Notes: generated from the sequence alone by a model not told the origin. A stretch of 64,000 nucleotides of DNA from Hormiphora californensis (GCA_020137815.1 CM035353.1:4588404-4652403), one strand, 5' to 3'; shown: positions 31,871 to 42,884, counted from the stretch's first letter. Translations and numbers: made by a program.

Positions 31871-32002
31871 CAGTGGGACCCCTCGATTTACCGGGAGGAT
31901 AAATTTCCCTCAGTATAGAAAATTAACGGTATTTTACCCCGATATGCCGGGCACCCCGAGAACCCTTTCCCCCGAGAACCCCGGTAAATCATGGTCCGAC
32001 TG
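31871..32002. mobile_element. 132-bp pogo/Tigger-like MITE
   Basis: CAGTGGGACCCCTCGATTTA to GGTCCGACTG, flanked by TA on both sides (31869-31870 and 32003-32004). Same family as 31256-31396, more diverged. Confidence 0.75.
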
Positions 32003-32076
32003 TATCGGGAATAAAGTGAATTGTAAAACTGTCAACTGAGATTCTGGACGTTTTAATTCAGCTCATTTGTATAAAG

Positions 32077-33419
32077 CAGGAAACGACCGAACCGGGTTTT
32101 TTTCCACCGAACCGAACCGAACCGAATTTGAAAAACTTTTTTACCGAACCGAACCGAACCGAATTTCGGTAATCGAACCGAACCGAACCATACAAAACTT
32201 TTTCTGTATAAATGTTTCTCTAAAAAGTCATGGAGAGCACCGATCAAGGTATTGAGAATCATTCTCTGAAATTTTGTTAAAAAATGTTTGAAAAAATTTC
32301 AAAGTCAATTTTGTGAAAAAATTTTCAAAGTCAATTTTATCGTAAATTTTCTATGTCAATTTTTGCGTACGAATCGTGTTTCGAATCGGCAATGCTATAC
32401 GGGAATGGTATTGCTAATTAGCAGGATTAAACGAACCATGACTCGTGTCTCTCTAAATTTCCTAATTAGATTTGATGGGGGATCACGTATCAGCACAATC
32501 CATCTCGGACCCACTAATTACCAACATCACTCCCGTTTAGCATTGTCGATTAGAAACACGATTCGTATACCATAATTTACTTAAAATATTTTTCACAAAA
32601 AAAATTTCACAAAATTTCAGGTAATGATTCTCAATACCTTGATCGATGCTCTCCATGAATTTTTAGAGAAACATTTAATTTTGTGAAAAAAACTTTGTAA
32701 AATATTTCAATGTCAATTTCGGAAAAAAAATTCTATGTCAATTTTGCCGTACGAATCGTGTTGCGAATCGGTGATGCTATGCGGCAGTGCTCTCGCTAAT
32801 TAGCAGGATTTATTGAAACATGAATCGTTTCCCCTAAACTTCCTAATTAGATTTGATGGGGGATCACGTATCAGCATAATCCATCTCGGACCCACTAATT
32901 AAGCAACATCACTCCCGCTTAGCAATACCGATTCGAAACACGATTCGTACGCAAAAATTGACATAGAAAATTTTCCATAAAATCGACTTTGAAATATTTT
33001 CCAAACTTTTTTACAAAATTTCAAAGAATGATTCTTAACGCCTTGATCGGTGCTCTCCATGAATTTTTTGAAAAAAAAAGTTTCTGAATTTGTTGACCCT
33101 CTCATGAGGACACGATTCGACGGGAAGTCAGGTATCAAATCAATCCATATCGAACCCGCTAACTAGCGAAATCATTTCCACATAGCACCACCGATTCGAA
33201 ATAGGGTTAATACGGCGAAATTGACATTGAAATCCATACAATTTTCGTGAAATAATTGGAAAATTTTGCATGAAAAAGCCCGATTTCTGGGCATTTTTTG
33301 ACCAAAAAGTTCGGTGGTTCGGCCAAAATTTCCTACCGAACCGAACCGAACCGGGCCGCCCAAAAAACACCGAATTTCCGAACCGAACCGAACCGAACCG
33401 AATATTCGGTCGCTTCCTG
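32077..33419. mobile_element. 1.34-kb hAT-like MITE with 8-bp target duplication
   Basis: The TIRs CAGGAAACGACCGAA and CAGGAAGCGACCGAA (inverted) are flanked by GTATAAAG on both sides (32069-32076 and 33420-33427). The 8-bp duplication plus a CAGG start fits hAT elements. Next to the ends are (ACCGA)n/(TCGGT)n arrays. The interior contains three copies of a module with GATCGGTGCTCTCCATGAAT and ACGAATCGTGTTTCGAATCG in both orientations, separated by CTAATTAG-centred hairpins. The same module is inside the pogo-like elements at 59017 and 62183. No transposase. Confidence 0.8.
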
Positions 33420-33795
33420 GTATAAAGTGTGTTGTTCACAAAATACACCAGAAATCAATGTTGTACATTTCACATAAAAAATAGAGGGTCGAATAATAAA
33501 TTGAGAACACGACGTTCGGTACTTATTAACCTTCTTTTACGAAAAAAGATGGTCGAGCAAGCCATCCGAGGTACTGAAGAAGATCAATAATTCTCTGAGC
33601 GTGAATTCTGTAACCTCTGTTCCATGGCCAACACTATATATCGCCTCGTAAATTGGGCACGTCGCGCTATCCCCTGTATGTAACGCGCGAGCCAACCTCG
33701 TAAACCACTTCGTGGTGAAAGTGGGGAATATCTAGCTCTCTGTACTACAGTGGGACGAAGCTGGAACCCGATAATAAAATACAGTAGGTATATAA

Positions 33796-35510
33796 CTCGA
33801 CCAAAACGCGGAGTTTTTACGTCAGCCGACCCGAAACCGGATTAAATTTGGCCACCCGCTGGTCTCAGGGCCTCAAAATATGTCAAAATATGTTTAAATT
33901 GTCAGTTGGGGTCATTTGGACCTTTTAATTACATGTAATTACCCTTTAATTACATGTAATTACCCTTTAATTACATGTAATTACCCTTTAATTACATGTA
34001 ATTACTTCCAATTATATACCAATTACTTCAGCACCTCGAGAGCTTTCGAACGCACCCTAGAACACCTTTCTACTCCTTCCAATTGCCGAGTTCTGTATAC
34101 CCCTTATTTTGACTGTTTTTCGCGTCCTACCCCTTATAGGTTTGGGTATGGCCATCGCCACACCCCCTATACGTCGCGGGACCTCGAGACCTTTCCAACG
34201 AGCCATAAAACACCTCTCTACTACTTCAGGGGGCTTCAAAACTTTCACTCTAAAAATATCTATGGTTTATGGTTATGGTTATGGTTATGGTTACCTCGAC
34301 CAAAACGCGGAGTTTTTACGTCAGCCGACCCGAAACCGGATTAAATTTCCAATTACATTCCAATTACTTCAGCACCTCGAGAGCTTTCGAACGCACCCTA
34401 GAACGCCTTTCTACTCCTTCCAATTGCTCCAAATACGTCAAAATATGTTTAAATTATCATTTGGGATCATGCAGACCTTTTAATTACATGTAATTACCCT
34501 TTAATTACATGTAATTACCCTTTAATTACATGTAATTACTTCCAATTACATTCCAATTACTTCAGCACCTCGAGAGCTTTCGAACGCACCCTAGAACGCC
34601 TTTCTACTCCTTCCAATTGCTCCAAATACGTCAAAATATGTCTAAATTGTCATTTGGGGTCATTTAGACCTTTTAATTACATGTAATTACCCTTTAATTA
34701 CATGTAATTACATTTTAATTACATGTAATTACTTCCAATTACATTCCAATTACTTCAGTACCTCGAGAGCTTTCGAACGCACCCTAGAACACCTTTCTAC
34801 TCCTTCTAATTGCCGAGTTCAGCATACCCCTTATTTTGACTGTTTTTCGCGTCCTACCCCTTATGGGTTTGGGCACACCCATCGCCACACCCCCTATACG
34901 TCGCGGGACCTCGAGACCTTTCCAACAAGCCATAGAGCACCTCTCTACTACTTCAGGGGGCTTCAAAACTTTCACTCTAAAAATATCTATGGTTTTATGG
35001 TTTATGGTTATGGTTTATGGTTTACTCGACCAAAACGCGGAGTTTTTACGTCAGCCGACCCGAAACCGGATTAAATTTTGCCACCCGCTGGTCTCAGGGC
35101 CTCCAAATATGTCAAAATATGTCTGAATTGTCATTTGGGGTCATTTAGACCTTTTAATTACATGTAATTACCCTATAATTACATGTAATTACATTTTAAT
35201 TACATGTAATTACTTCCAATTACATTCCAATTACTTCAGCACCTCGAGAGCTTTCGAACGCACCCTAGAACACCTTTCTACTCCTTCTAATTGCCGAGTT
35301 CTGTATACCCCTTATTTTGACTGTTTTTCGCGTCCTACCCCTTATAGGTTTGGGTATGGCCATCGCCACACCCCCTATACGTCGCGGGACCTCGAGACCT
35401 TTCCAACGAGCCATAGAACACCTCTCTACTACTTCAGGGGGCTTCAAAACTTTCACTCTAAAAATATCTATGGTTATGGTTATGGTTTTATGGTTATGGT
35501 TTTTTTTCAT
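33796..35510 (+). repeat. higher-order tandem repeat with TAATTACATGTAATTA clusters
   Basis: Three large units start with CTCGACCAAAACGCGGAG at 33796, 34295 and 35025. Within them are runs of the palindrome TAATTACATGTAATTA spaced by CCCTT (four in the first run, three in later ones), a CACCTCGAGAGCTTTCGAAC block, a GACTGTTTTTCGCGTCCTAC block, and a (TTATGG)n tail. Frames across the units repeat the same peptides, but the DNA conservation does not favour codon positions. Confidence 0.9.
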
Positions 35511-35759
35511 CTGGTATTAAGGGCCTGTCGGCTCGGCCCCTTTGTTTTAGTTTTAGGGGGGATGTTTTTGTGGGGATGGGTTGAGTTTGGGTTATATTCG
35601 GGTCGGGGGGCCTTGCCAGGCCCCGAATGGTTTTTTTTCATCTGGTATTAAGGGCCTGTCGGCTCGGCCCCGTTGTTTTAGTTTTAGGGGGGATGTTTTA
35701 GGGGGGATGAGTTGAGTTTGGGTTATATTCGGGTCGGGGGGCCTTGCCAGGCCCCGAAT
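35500..35759 (+). repeat. two ~130-bp tandem copies
   Basis: A unit running from TTTTTTTTCATCTGGTATTA to GCCAGGCCCCGAAT is present at 35500-35630 and 35631-35759. The first copy ends in GG and the two differ by a short substitution in the GGGGATG block. Confidence 0.9.
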
Positions 35760-35789
35760 TGATCTACCCTGACACGTGAGCCACACGGT

Positions 35790-36610
35790 AGGCGCGCCTA
35801 GGCGGACTCTAGTGCCAACGGACTCTATATCTAAACCCAAGGAGGACTCTATATCTAAAAGCGGACTCTTTATCTACAGTTAGACTTTGAAAAAATTTTA
35901 GATAAAGATTCCGCCCAATGTAGACTTTTTAGACATAGAGTCCGCCCTGTGTAGACTTTTTAGACATATAAGAGTCCCCTGGTACATTTTGGCGCCAAAT
36001 CCCCCAACCCGGACTCTATATGTCTAAAATCCTAAACCAACCCAAAACCTAACCCTAACCATCACCCTAACCCTAACATCGAACCCAAATAATGGCCCTA
36101 ACACTTCTAAATTAGTATAGAGGTACAGCAAACTCTCGTTTCTGGCCTAAGGGGAAACTCTAACTGAATGGCATCCCATTAATGGGATCCCATCAACAGT
36201 AAAACTCTAACTGATAATGGACCACAGTGATGGTTCTTTCTCTGTATTTTCTCTGTAGGCAGTACATCTATGTACTGCCTACAGAGAGAATACAGAGAAA
36301 GAAATATAGGGCATGCCCGGGCACGGGCGCGCACACAGAGAGAATACAGAGAAAGAACCATCACTGTGGTCCATTATCAGTTAGAGTTTTACTGTTGATG
36401 GGATCCCATTAATGGGATGCCATTCAGTTAGAGTTTCCCCTAACGGCCGAAATCTCTAGTTCGCTGAGAATGGCAGACTCTATGTCTAATTTAGATTTAT
36501 GTAGATATAGAGTCCGCCCTTTGTCCTCCTAGATAAGAGTTTAGACTTGTTTGGACTCATTATCTAAATCTAAATATAGAGTCCGCTGTAGACTTAGAGT
36601 GTAGCACTAG
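35790..36610. repeat. dispersed GGACTCTATATCTAAA words around a palindrome
   Basis: GGACTCTATATCTAAA and its complement (TTTAGACATAGAGTCCGCC) occur about ten times at 35800-36010 and 36460-36610, on both sides of the palindrome at 36150-36441. They probably form the subterminal repeats of one larger element whose ends I cannot define. A short CCCTAACCCTAAC tract lies at 36050-36085. Confidence 0.6.
36150..36441. repeat. ~290-bp palindrome with nested hairpins
   Basis: The arms of about 100 bp start AGGGGAAACTCTAACTGAAT and contain the smaller palindrome CATCCCATTAATGGGATCCC. The loop holds a second hairpin around GGCAGTACATCTATGTACTG and two copies of ACAGAGAGAATACAGAGAAA. Confidence 0.9.
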
Positions 36611-36677
36611 AGTCCGCCTACCGATTGGTCAATATTTTGGAACATTTGTTGAACTACAAGCAGCGTTACAAAAGGGA

Positions 36678-36682
<5 letters not shown>

Positions 36683-36739
<57 letters not shown>
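36683..36739 (+). repeat. (GA)n microsatellite
   Basis: About 57 bp of pure GA dinucleotide. A CT run at 36840-36866 lies nearby. Confidence 0.97.
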
Positions 36740-36742
<3 letters not shown>

Positions 36743-36869
36743 TAGAGGGAGCTAGAATGAGCAGAGAGATCTATTAGTCACTTGAGGAGCTCTCTGCTAT
36801 CTGCATATATAGACTCTACGCGCTACTTCTCTCTCTCAGCTTCTCTCTCTCTCTCTCTCTCTCTCTGCT

Positions 36870-38530
36870 CTGCTCCTCTTTCTCTCTTACAGTCGACATC
36901 TGCTAGCTGTACTCCTCTATCTCTCTCCGTCTGACGTCGATTGCTTATCTGCAAGTATCAGGCTACAGCGCTCTCGTGGTCTGGGTGTTATTACTTTCTA
37001 GGAATGCTTACTCCTATGTTGGTGTAGTACGTGTCAGTCACTAGAGATATCAGGGGTGAGTTGGATCGTAATGGTGATGGATGATGATGTGCGAGTTTAT
37101 TGATTGTGGAGTAATCTTGTACTCGGTGTTGTGAGAGGTGATCGGGTATTTGTGATGGTGATTGTACTGGTAGTGGATTATCTTTATTATGCTGTTTGAC
37201 TTTGTGATATTGGGTGTGGTTTTGGGTGCGTTACGGTTTTAGTTTAGTGTTTGTAGAGGTGTCTTTAGGTTGATTTAGTGTAGGATTTGCATTTTGGTGT
37301 TTGGGAATCTGGTATGGTTAGTGTATGTGAGGTTTGATTATTTTGCGTGGTTTGGTCAGGTTGTGGACGGTTGAGCATAGGTGTTTGTTCAGGTCACTTT
37401 CTTCTGTTTCTGCGTTTGTCGGTGTAGGTAGGTCTCAGGAGTATGAGGCAAGGTTAGATCGCAGGAGAGGTAGGTCGATCTGTATTTGGCCTAAGATTGG
37501 GGAGATCTGGCTGGTTAGTTCTCTTCGCTTGATCGTGTATGGAATTTGTGGGAATCGAAGTCGAGGGAACCAGCTGTACGAGGCTTGTCTGTCAACAGGA
37601 GGTCTCTAGAGGCGGATGTGAGAGGCTCGTCTTGATGTGTGTATATTATACTATAGTAGGTAGACGGGAGGTGAGAGTTTTTTTTTACCTTTAAAGAGAG
37701 TAGAGGAGATGGTGAGTATACTAGTTATGTATATTATATCAATGGACCTCACGATCATCCCATTTCAAGTAGTTTGTTTGAAGCATTGCTTTATATTAGT
37801 TAAGGATGCGATTTTACATAAGCGCTGATGTTAAGACTGCTAAAATGAGGAGACCAGTTTGTGTTTAATTATTTTGTAATTGTTCAGACTTCAGCTCGGG
37901 AAATCCTAATTTTTGGGGTTTGGGAAATGTTTAGTTAAATTTGTTTTGGGGTTTTGGGGGGAAGGGGAGGAGGGTGGAGGTTTTTCGGGGGTTTTGTGGT
38001 AAATTTGGGGGTTGGGAAATTGATGTTTGGTTTCGTTTCTTTTCTTCGTTGGGATTTCTGAGGGATTTTGAATGGGGTGGGTTTTTTGGTTGGTCTGTTG
38101 GATATGGGATTTTGAGAGGAGTCTAGGGCTTTTTGTTTTTTTTTGGGGTTTTGTTTGTCCCATTTTTGCTTTTGGAGTTGGAGTTGGTGTTTGTCTGTTT
38201 TTTTTAGTTTTTTTTTGGGTTCGGAGAAGAGATTGGGAGCTGAGCGAGAGATATGTAGATGAGTGAAGTAGGGATGAGCTTAGAGCGGAGAGCTTTTTGA
38301 TTGTTTCGAGAAGGGCGAGGTAGAGCTTTTGTTGTAGACGATTGAGAGAGATTGAGCGTTTAGGTTTCTCTCTCTTCTCTCTCATCCTGCCTTCTCTCTT
38401 CTCCGTTCTCGCTTCTCGCTTAGCCCGTCTTCTTTTTCTCTTCCCTTTCAGCTTCGATCGCGCGAATTTTAGTAGAGCTATTCCACTATGTCTATCATTT
38501 CCTCGCTTTGTACAGCTATTAAAGCTTTAT
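36870..38530. other. no gene; G/T-rich strand-biased region
   Basis: From about 37040 to 38250 the plus strand is strongly G/T-rich (TTTTGGGGTTTTGGGG-like words around 37910-38220), which keeps Pro/Lys/Ser-rich frames open on the minus strand. There are no splice-framed exons, TIRs or RNA genes that I can support. The strand skew itself is unusual for the window. Confidence 0.5.
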
Positions 38531-38534
38531 TTTA

Positions 38535-38787
38535 TTATAAACACGATTATAAACACGATGCTTCAAACAAAGCGCTCTCTTTGATCGTATGTTGAGGCAC
38601 TTTGTTTTATATTATACATAACTAGTTGTATGACAGGGCACCATGCTTTACTCACCTTTATAAAGGTGAGTAAGGCATGGTGCCATGTCATACAACTAGT
38701 TATGTATAATATATAACAAAGTGCCTCAACATACGATCAATTTCAAAGAGAGCGCTTTGTTTGAAGCATCGTGTTTATATTAAATTA
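38535..38787. repeat. ~250-bp near-perfect palindrome
   Basis: Centred on CACCTTTATAAAGGTG (38653-38668). The arms of about 125 bp carry ATACAACTAGTTATGTATAA and AAAGAGAGCGCTTTGTTTGA with only a few mismatches or short indels. Confidence 0.93.
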
Positions 38788-39022
38788 AAGCAATTTGCGA
38801 AACTTTATCTCAAATCGCGTCTGAAGTGTTAAGACTGAATGAAAATAGAAGACGATAGTGCGTTTTTCGCCATAACGAACTCAAATCTTGTCCAATCGAT
38901 CTTAAACTAAATTAATAGTTTTGTCCAAAAAATATGACGAAAGACTGAGTATTGGCAGCCAAAATTGTGCCAATTTACCACAAAAATCTCAAAAATCGTA
39001 ATTGAGCAAATTTTCACAAATA

Positions 39023-39194
39023 CAGTCGGACCCCGATTTACCGGGATGCTCGGGGGAAAGGGTTTTGCCCGGTAAATCGGGGTGCCCGGTATATCGGGGT
39101 CAAATACCGTTATTTTCCCATATCGGGGGAAGTTTATCCTCCCGGTAAATCGGGGTTCCGGTAAATCGGGGCCCGGTAAATCGGGGTCCGACTG
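39023..39194. mobile_element. 172-bp pogo/Tigger-like MITE
   Basis: CAGTCGGACCCCGATTTACC to GGGGTCCGACTG, flanked by TA on both sides (39021-39022 and 39195-39196). The interior repeats CGGTAAATCGGGG five times. Confidence 0.85.
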
Positions 39195-39618
39195 TATCTC
39201 AAAAATCACATGGCCAAAATAGGGTAGCTGAGATTCTTGCGGCAGCCCCCCTCCCCCCAATATTCATCCCAGACCCCCATCTTACGTTTTGACCTCCTCC
39301 AGTTCACTAGATTTGAGATACCACAGTTTGTTCGAGTAGTACGTTTTGTCTCTGTCCAGCCTCTCCACTGAGTGTGCTAAGTGAAATTTTTGTCGACGCT
39401 TGGCCATTAGTTTACCCCTAGATATGAAACTATGGACAATTTTCTACTACATACATCCTGAAAACGGAATTGGGGTAGTGTATGTCAATTACATGGGCCA
39501 GGCGATTAAAAAAGTTTACTTTTTTACCGAAAAATACCGAAATAAGGAAAATATGTGTTTAAAACTTTTAATGGTCAGAGTCGTGTTCAGCGGCTCGAAA
39601 CCGATTGGAATTAATATA

Positions 39619-39702
39619 CAGTCGGACCCCGATATACCGGGATGCTCGGGAGAAAGGGTTTTGCCCGGTAAATCGTGTTTCCGGTAAATCGGGGTCCGAC
39701 TG
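39619..39702. mobile_element. 84-bp pogo/Tigger-like MITE, internally deleted
   Basis: Same TIRs as the 39023 element, TA flanks at 39617-39618 and 39703-39704. Most of the interior is missing. Confidence 0.8.
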
Positions 39703-40967
39703 TAAATCATAAAATTCAAAGTTCATTTTTGACCCGAAAATGTTAATTTTGGATCAAAAATGTTCATTTTAGACCAAAAATGTTCATTTTGGTCATGTTC
39801 TTCAATTTTGAGAGCTTTTTCATGAACGGGATCGTGTTCAGCAGGCCAAAATTAGTCGGAATTTGCTTTCCGACGAATAAAACTCAAAAAGTTAAAATTT
39901 GTCCCCACTACTACTGCAAAGTAGGAAAATGTGCAAGAAAAAAGGGAAAAAAAGGAAATTTTTCGTTATGAAATGGAGTTCTGAAGGTTCAGACTGAAAA
40001 TGATGGTTGTACTGGGTCTCATGAGGCAATTCATATGTGTGGTTTTTTCAAAATAACGCCCCAAAAAACATTTTTTGATATGAATATGCCCATATATGCA
40101 ATGGGCATTCATCGGCCTACGTAATTGGGCCAGGGTAGAGCTAAAATTGTTTTACCAAATGTTTTAGAATGATCGTAGGAGCTCATTCTAGGGGTAAACT
40201 ATGTGAAAATTGGATTTGATTTATGCGTTGGGGAGACCACTCCCCAAATGTTGGATATCTTGGACATTGCCAGCTTCATCGCTGGGTATTTAATTAGAAA
40301 ACCTAATAAAAAACTTAGTTCTGTGAGTCTGTCCCAGGGGTTGTGGTAGCTTCTCCTTCAATTCAATATGTAAGGGGACATGTCACAAGACAATCAACCC
40401 AACAATTACTTATATTAGAAGAGAAGATGCGTGTAAAACTGCTTTTTGTGAAATTTTAGGAAGATCAAAGCTCGCCAGCCTCTTCAGGTATGCCAGTGGG
40501 AGGCATTCATCTGCAATGGCCCTAGCAAGGAACTTTCCAACGTCGTCAGGAGCGTTAGGGTTATCCAGAACCGAATCTGGAATCTGGAGGGGGTTAAAAA
40601 TAGAGCAATAGACGTAATGGTTGGGATACAAATAGGACATATAAATAATATTATTCTCTTTGCTACAAAGTGGATGCAGCACAAACATAGCATTATTATG
40701 TGTCTTATGCACATGGTATAAGCTAAGTATCGGAGTAATGCCCGGGGAGGAGACCTTTTCCGGGACCCATAGTAATACTTTGTGCCCAGGACCCAGAGTA
40801 ATACTTTGGGCCCGGTCGGTCCAGAGCTGTTGTTGAGCAGTGTCAGTGTTGTAGCTTGTATTAGCTTATAGCTGTGCACAGTACTCCCTTATTTCACTAT
40901 CCCCTTCCCTTTCCATTGATTGTGACACATAATTGCATTGATGAATACTTTTCAGTTTTATAAACAA

Positions 40968-41105
40968 CTAGCACACCCATTGGGTGCGCCTCAAGTAAGG
41001 GCGTTTTGATAACCCACCCTTCCGCTGTACCCATCTGCACGTGCAGTATCAACCAACCCACCCCTAACGACGGTTGCTAGCGACATTTCCAAATTATAAT
41101 AGAGA
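40968..41105 (-). mobile_element. non-autonomous Helitron, 138 bp (deleted copy)
   Basis: On the minus strand it starts TCTCTATTATAATTTGG (41105 downwards) and ends GGTGTGC-CTAG at 40968, inserted between A and T. It shares GGGTGCGCCTCAAGTAAGGG and the terminal bases with the 308-bp Helitron at 30641-30948 but lacks about 170 bp of its interior. It ends 42 bp upstream of the start codon of the arginine-rich repeat gene, so it lies in that gene's putative intron or promoter region. Confidence 0.75.
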
Positions 41106-41147
41106 TCTTGGACATCAAACTAACCATCGTTTCCCTTGTAGGCCAGG

Positions 41148-42071
41148 ATGAAGGGGTTCCTGTTCATCCTTGTGGCCGTTTTGGTGGTGACACTCGTTTT
41201 TGCCGATACTGAGGACAGGCGACGACGACGTGGAGTCGAGGACAGGCGACGACGACGACGCGGAGTCGAGGACAGGCGACGACGACGTGGAGTCGAGGAC
41301 AGGCGGCGACGACGACGTGGAGTCGAGGACAGGCGACGACGACGACGTGGAGTTGAGGACAGGCGACGACGACGACGTGGAGTCGAGGACAAGCGACGAC
41401 GACGTGGAGTCGAGGACAGGCGACGACGACGACGTGGAGTCGAGGACAGGCGACGACGACGACGTGGAGTCGAGGACAGGCGGCGACGACGACGTGGAGT
41501 CGAGGACAGGCGACGACGACGTGGAGTCGAGGACAGGCGACGACGACGACGTGGAGTCGAGGACAAGCGACGACGACGTGGAGTCGAGGACAGGCGACGA
41601 CGACGACGTGGAGTCGAGGACAGGCGACGACGACGACGTGGAATCGAGGACAGGCGACGACGACGACGTGGAGTCGAGGACAGGCGACGACGACGACGTG
41701 GAGTCGAGGACAGGCGACGACGACGACGTGGAGTCGAGGACAGGCGACGACGACGACGTGGAGTAGAGGACAGGCGACGACGACGTGGAGTTGAGGACAG
41801 GCGACGACGACGACGTGGAGTCGAGGACAGGCGACGACGACGACGTGGAGTCGAGGACAAGCGACGACGACGTGGAGTCGAGGACAGGCGACGACGACGA
41901 CGTGGAGTCGAGGACAGGCGACGACGACGACGTGGAGTCGAGGACAGGCGACGACGACGACGTGGAGTCGAGGACAGGCGACGACGACGACGTGGAGTCG
42001 AGGACAGGCGACGACGACGACGTGGAGTCGAGGACAGGCGACGACGACGACGTGGAGTCGACGAGGAGTAA
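41148..42071 (+). CDS. predicted secreted Arg-rich decapeptide-repeat protein, 307 aa
   Basis: Starts at ATG 41148, directly after CCCTTGTAG|GCCAGG, which looks like a splice acceptor with a six-base leader. Residues 1-19 (MKGFLFILVAVLVVTLVFA) are a textbook signal peptide with a likely cut before DTED. The rest is about 29 units of DRRRRRRGVE, some with one Arg fewer (9 residues), and ends GVDEE and a stop. Length changes between units are always three bases, and third-position changes (GTC/GTT/GTA) keep Val. One unit has GTAGAG, which is a stop in another plus frame but Val-Glu here. These points favour this frame, although the repeat is also open on the minus strand. The alternation of Arg blocks with Glu-Asp could offer proprotein-convertase sites or an assembling matrix protein; that is inference. 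Family not recognised. Confidence 0.65.
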   Translation: MKGFLFILVAVLVVTLVFADTEDRRRRRGVEDRRRRRRGVEDRRRRRGVEDRRRRRRGVEDRRRRRRGVEDRRRRRRGVEDKRRRRGVEDRRRRRRGVEDRRRRRRGVEDRRRRRRGVEDRRRRRGVEDRRRRRRGVEDKRRRRGVEDRRRRRRGVEDRRRRRRGIEDRRRRRRGVEDRRRRRRGVEDRRRRRRGVEDRRRRRRGVEDRRRRRGVEDRRRRRRGVEDRRRRRRGVEDKRRRRGVEDRRRRRRGVEDRRRRRRGVEDRRRRRRGVEDRRRRRRGVEDRRRRRRGVEDRRRRRRGVDEE

Positions 42072-42208
42072 ACTGGTATCCGTTTCAAACAAGACTCGGC
42101 AAATTTATATGATTTGTACGAGATAAAATCGCATTCCAAAAATTTCAAAAATATTAGTATACACAGTTTGTTTGAAACTTTTCAACACAAATTACCTGTT
42201 AACCCGAA

Positions 42209-42884
42209 TGACTGTGGTCATCCGACATAATTGCCATATCTCGACGTGAACTTCGACGTGGAATTCGACGAGGAATAGCAGGCGTTTGTAGTTATGAACG
42301 CCTAGTAGTATAGTGTGCACAGTTGGGACCCCTTTTTTGCCCTAACTGGGGCACCATTTTGTATGAGCATGTCACGTGACTTCTGATCACCAAAATTATG
42401 CGGCGCTGGCAAGAGTTGTTCATTAGAATATTGGGAGCGCCGGCAAGGGCCTTGGAATTTATTTTGGCGCTGACAAGGGCCCACATTCGCGATTGGGATT
42501 TCTGTATGATGTCAATTTTTGTTTGGAATTTCTGTGTGATCTCACCCCTATCACATTACACTCCTGCACAATGCATATAACTTTCTCTCTCTTTTCTCGT
42601 GCTGGTGTTCTGATACAAATAATAATAGAATACTCCAGAGTTCCCCCAATATTTATCTAATGTTCTTTTGTTATTCTTATCGTTCTTTTGGTATTCCAGT
42701 GACTTTTCATTAGAAAGGAACGAGCCGGGAACGGTGAAAATTACAAAAGAACAGCATCGGAACGGTTTTTTGTTAGATAAGAAAAGTTGGAAAATACAAA
42801 AGAACAGTGGAAATTAGAACGGAACAACAGCGGAACGACGGCGGAACAGTAAAATGTTGCAAAATGTTTCGTAAACGAAAACAT
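42209..42884 (+). repeat. left TIR (676 bp)
   Basis: It pairs with 45841-46560. The two arms are nearly identical apart from an indel: the right arm has about 45 extra bases (around GTGCGCGGCACATTGGCACG) that resemble part of the palindrome at 48773-49111. Confidence 0.9.
42681..42870 (+). repeat. GGAAC/GTTCTTTTG cassette, copy 1
   Basis: It runs from CGTTCTTTTGGTATTCCAGT through GAAAATTACAAAAGAACAGC to GGAACAACAGCGGAACGACG. It lies at the inner edge of the left TIR, downstream of the third gene. The words GTTCTTTTG, AAAGAAC and CGGAAC recur about ten times per copy. Confidence 0.85.

Larger units (their letters stand above)
38788..40967. other. no gene recognised outside two MITEs
   Basis: AT-rich DNA. 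Frames of up to 130 codons near 40410-40880 are not protein-like and overlap one another on the same strand. A 15-bp motif (GTAATACTTTGTGCCC / GTAATACTTTGGGCCC) is repeated at about 40771 and 40799. Confidence 0.45.

Noticed and set aside
36046-36085. CCCTAACCCTAAC tract as a telomere repeat
   Set aside because: Only a few imperfect units, in the middle of unrelated repeats; no sign of a chromosome end.
37906-38385. 159-codon Lys/Pro/Thr-rich minus-strand frame
   Set aside because: Explained by the G/T skew of the plus strand; low complexity throughout.
41115-42148. Long minus-strand frames (Ser/Thr-rich and Arg/Ser-rich) and a second plus frame over the decapeptide repeat
   Set aside because: They mirror the GACGACGACG repeat; only the plus frame from 41148 has a signal peptide, and the alternative plus frame is cut by a stop at 41764.
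42292-42580. Short frames in the TIRs of the 4.35-kb element
   Set aside because: Identical in both arms and on opposite strands; they have no TATA box and no protein-like character, unlike the three internal genes.
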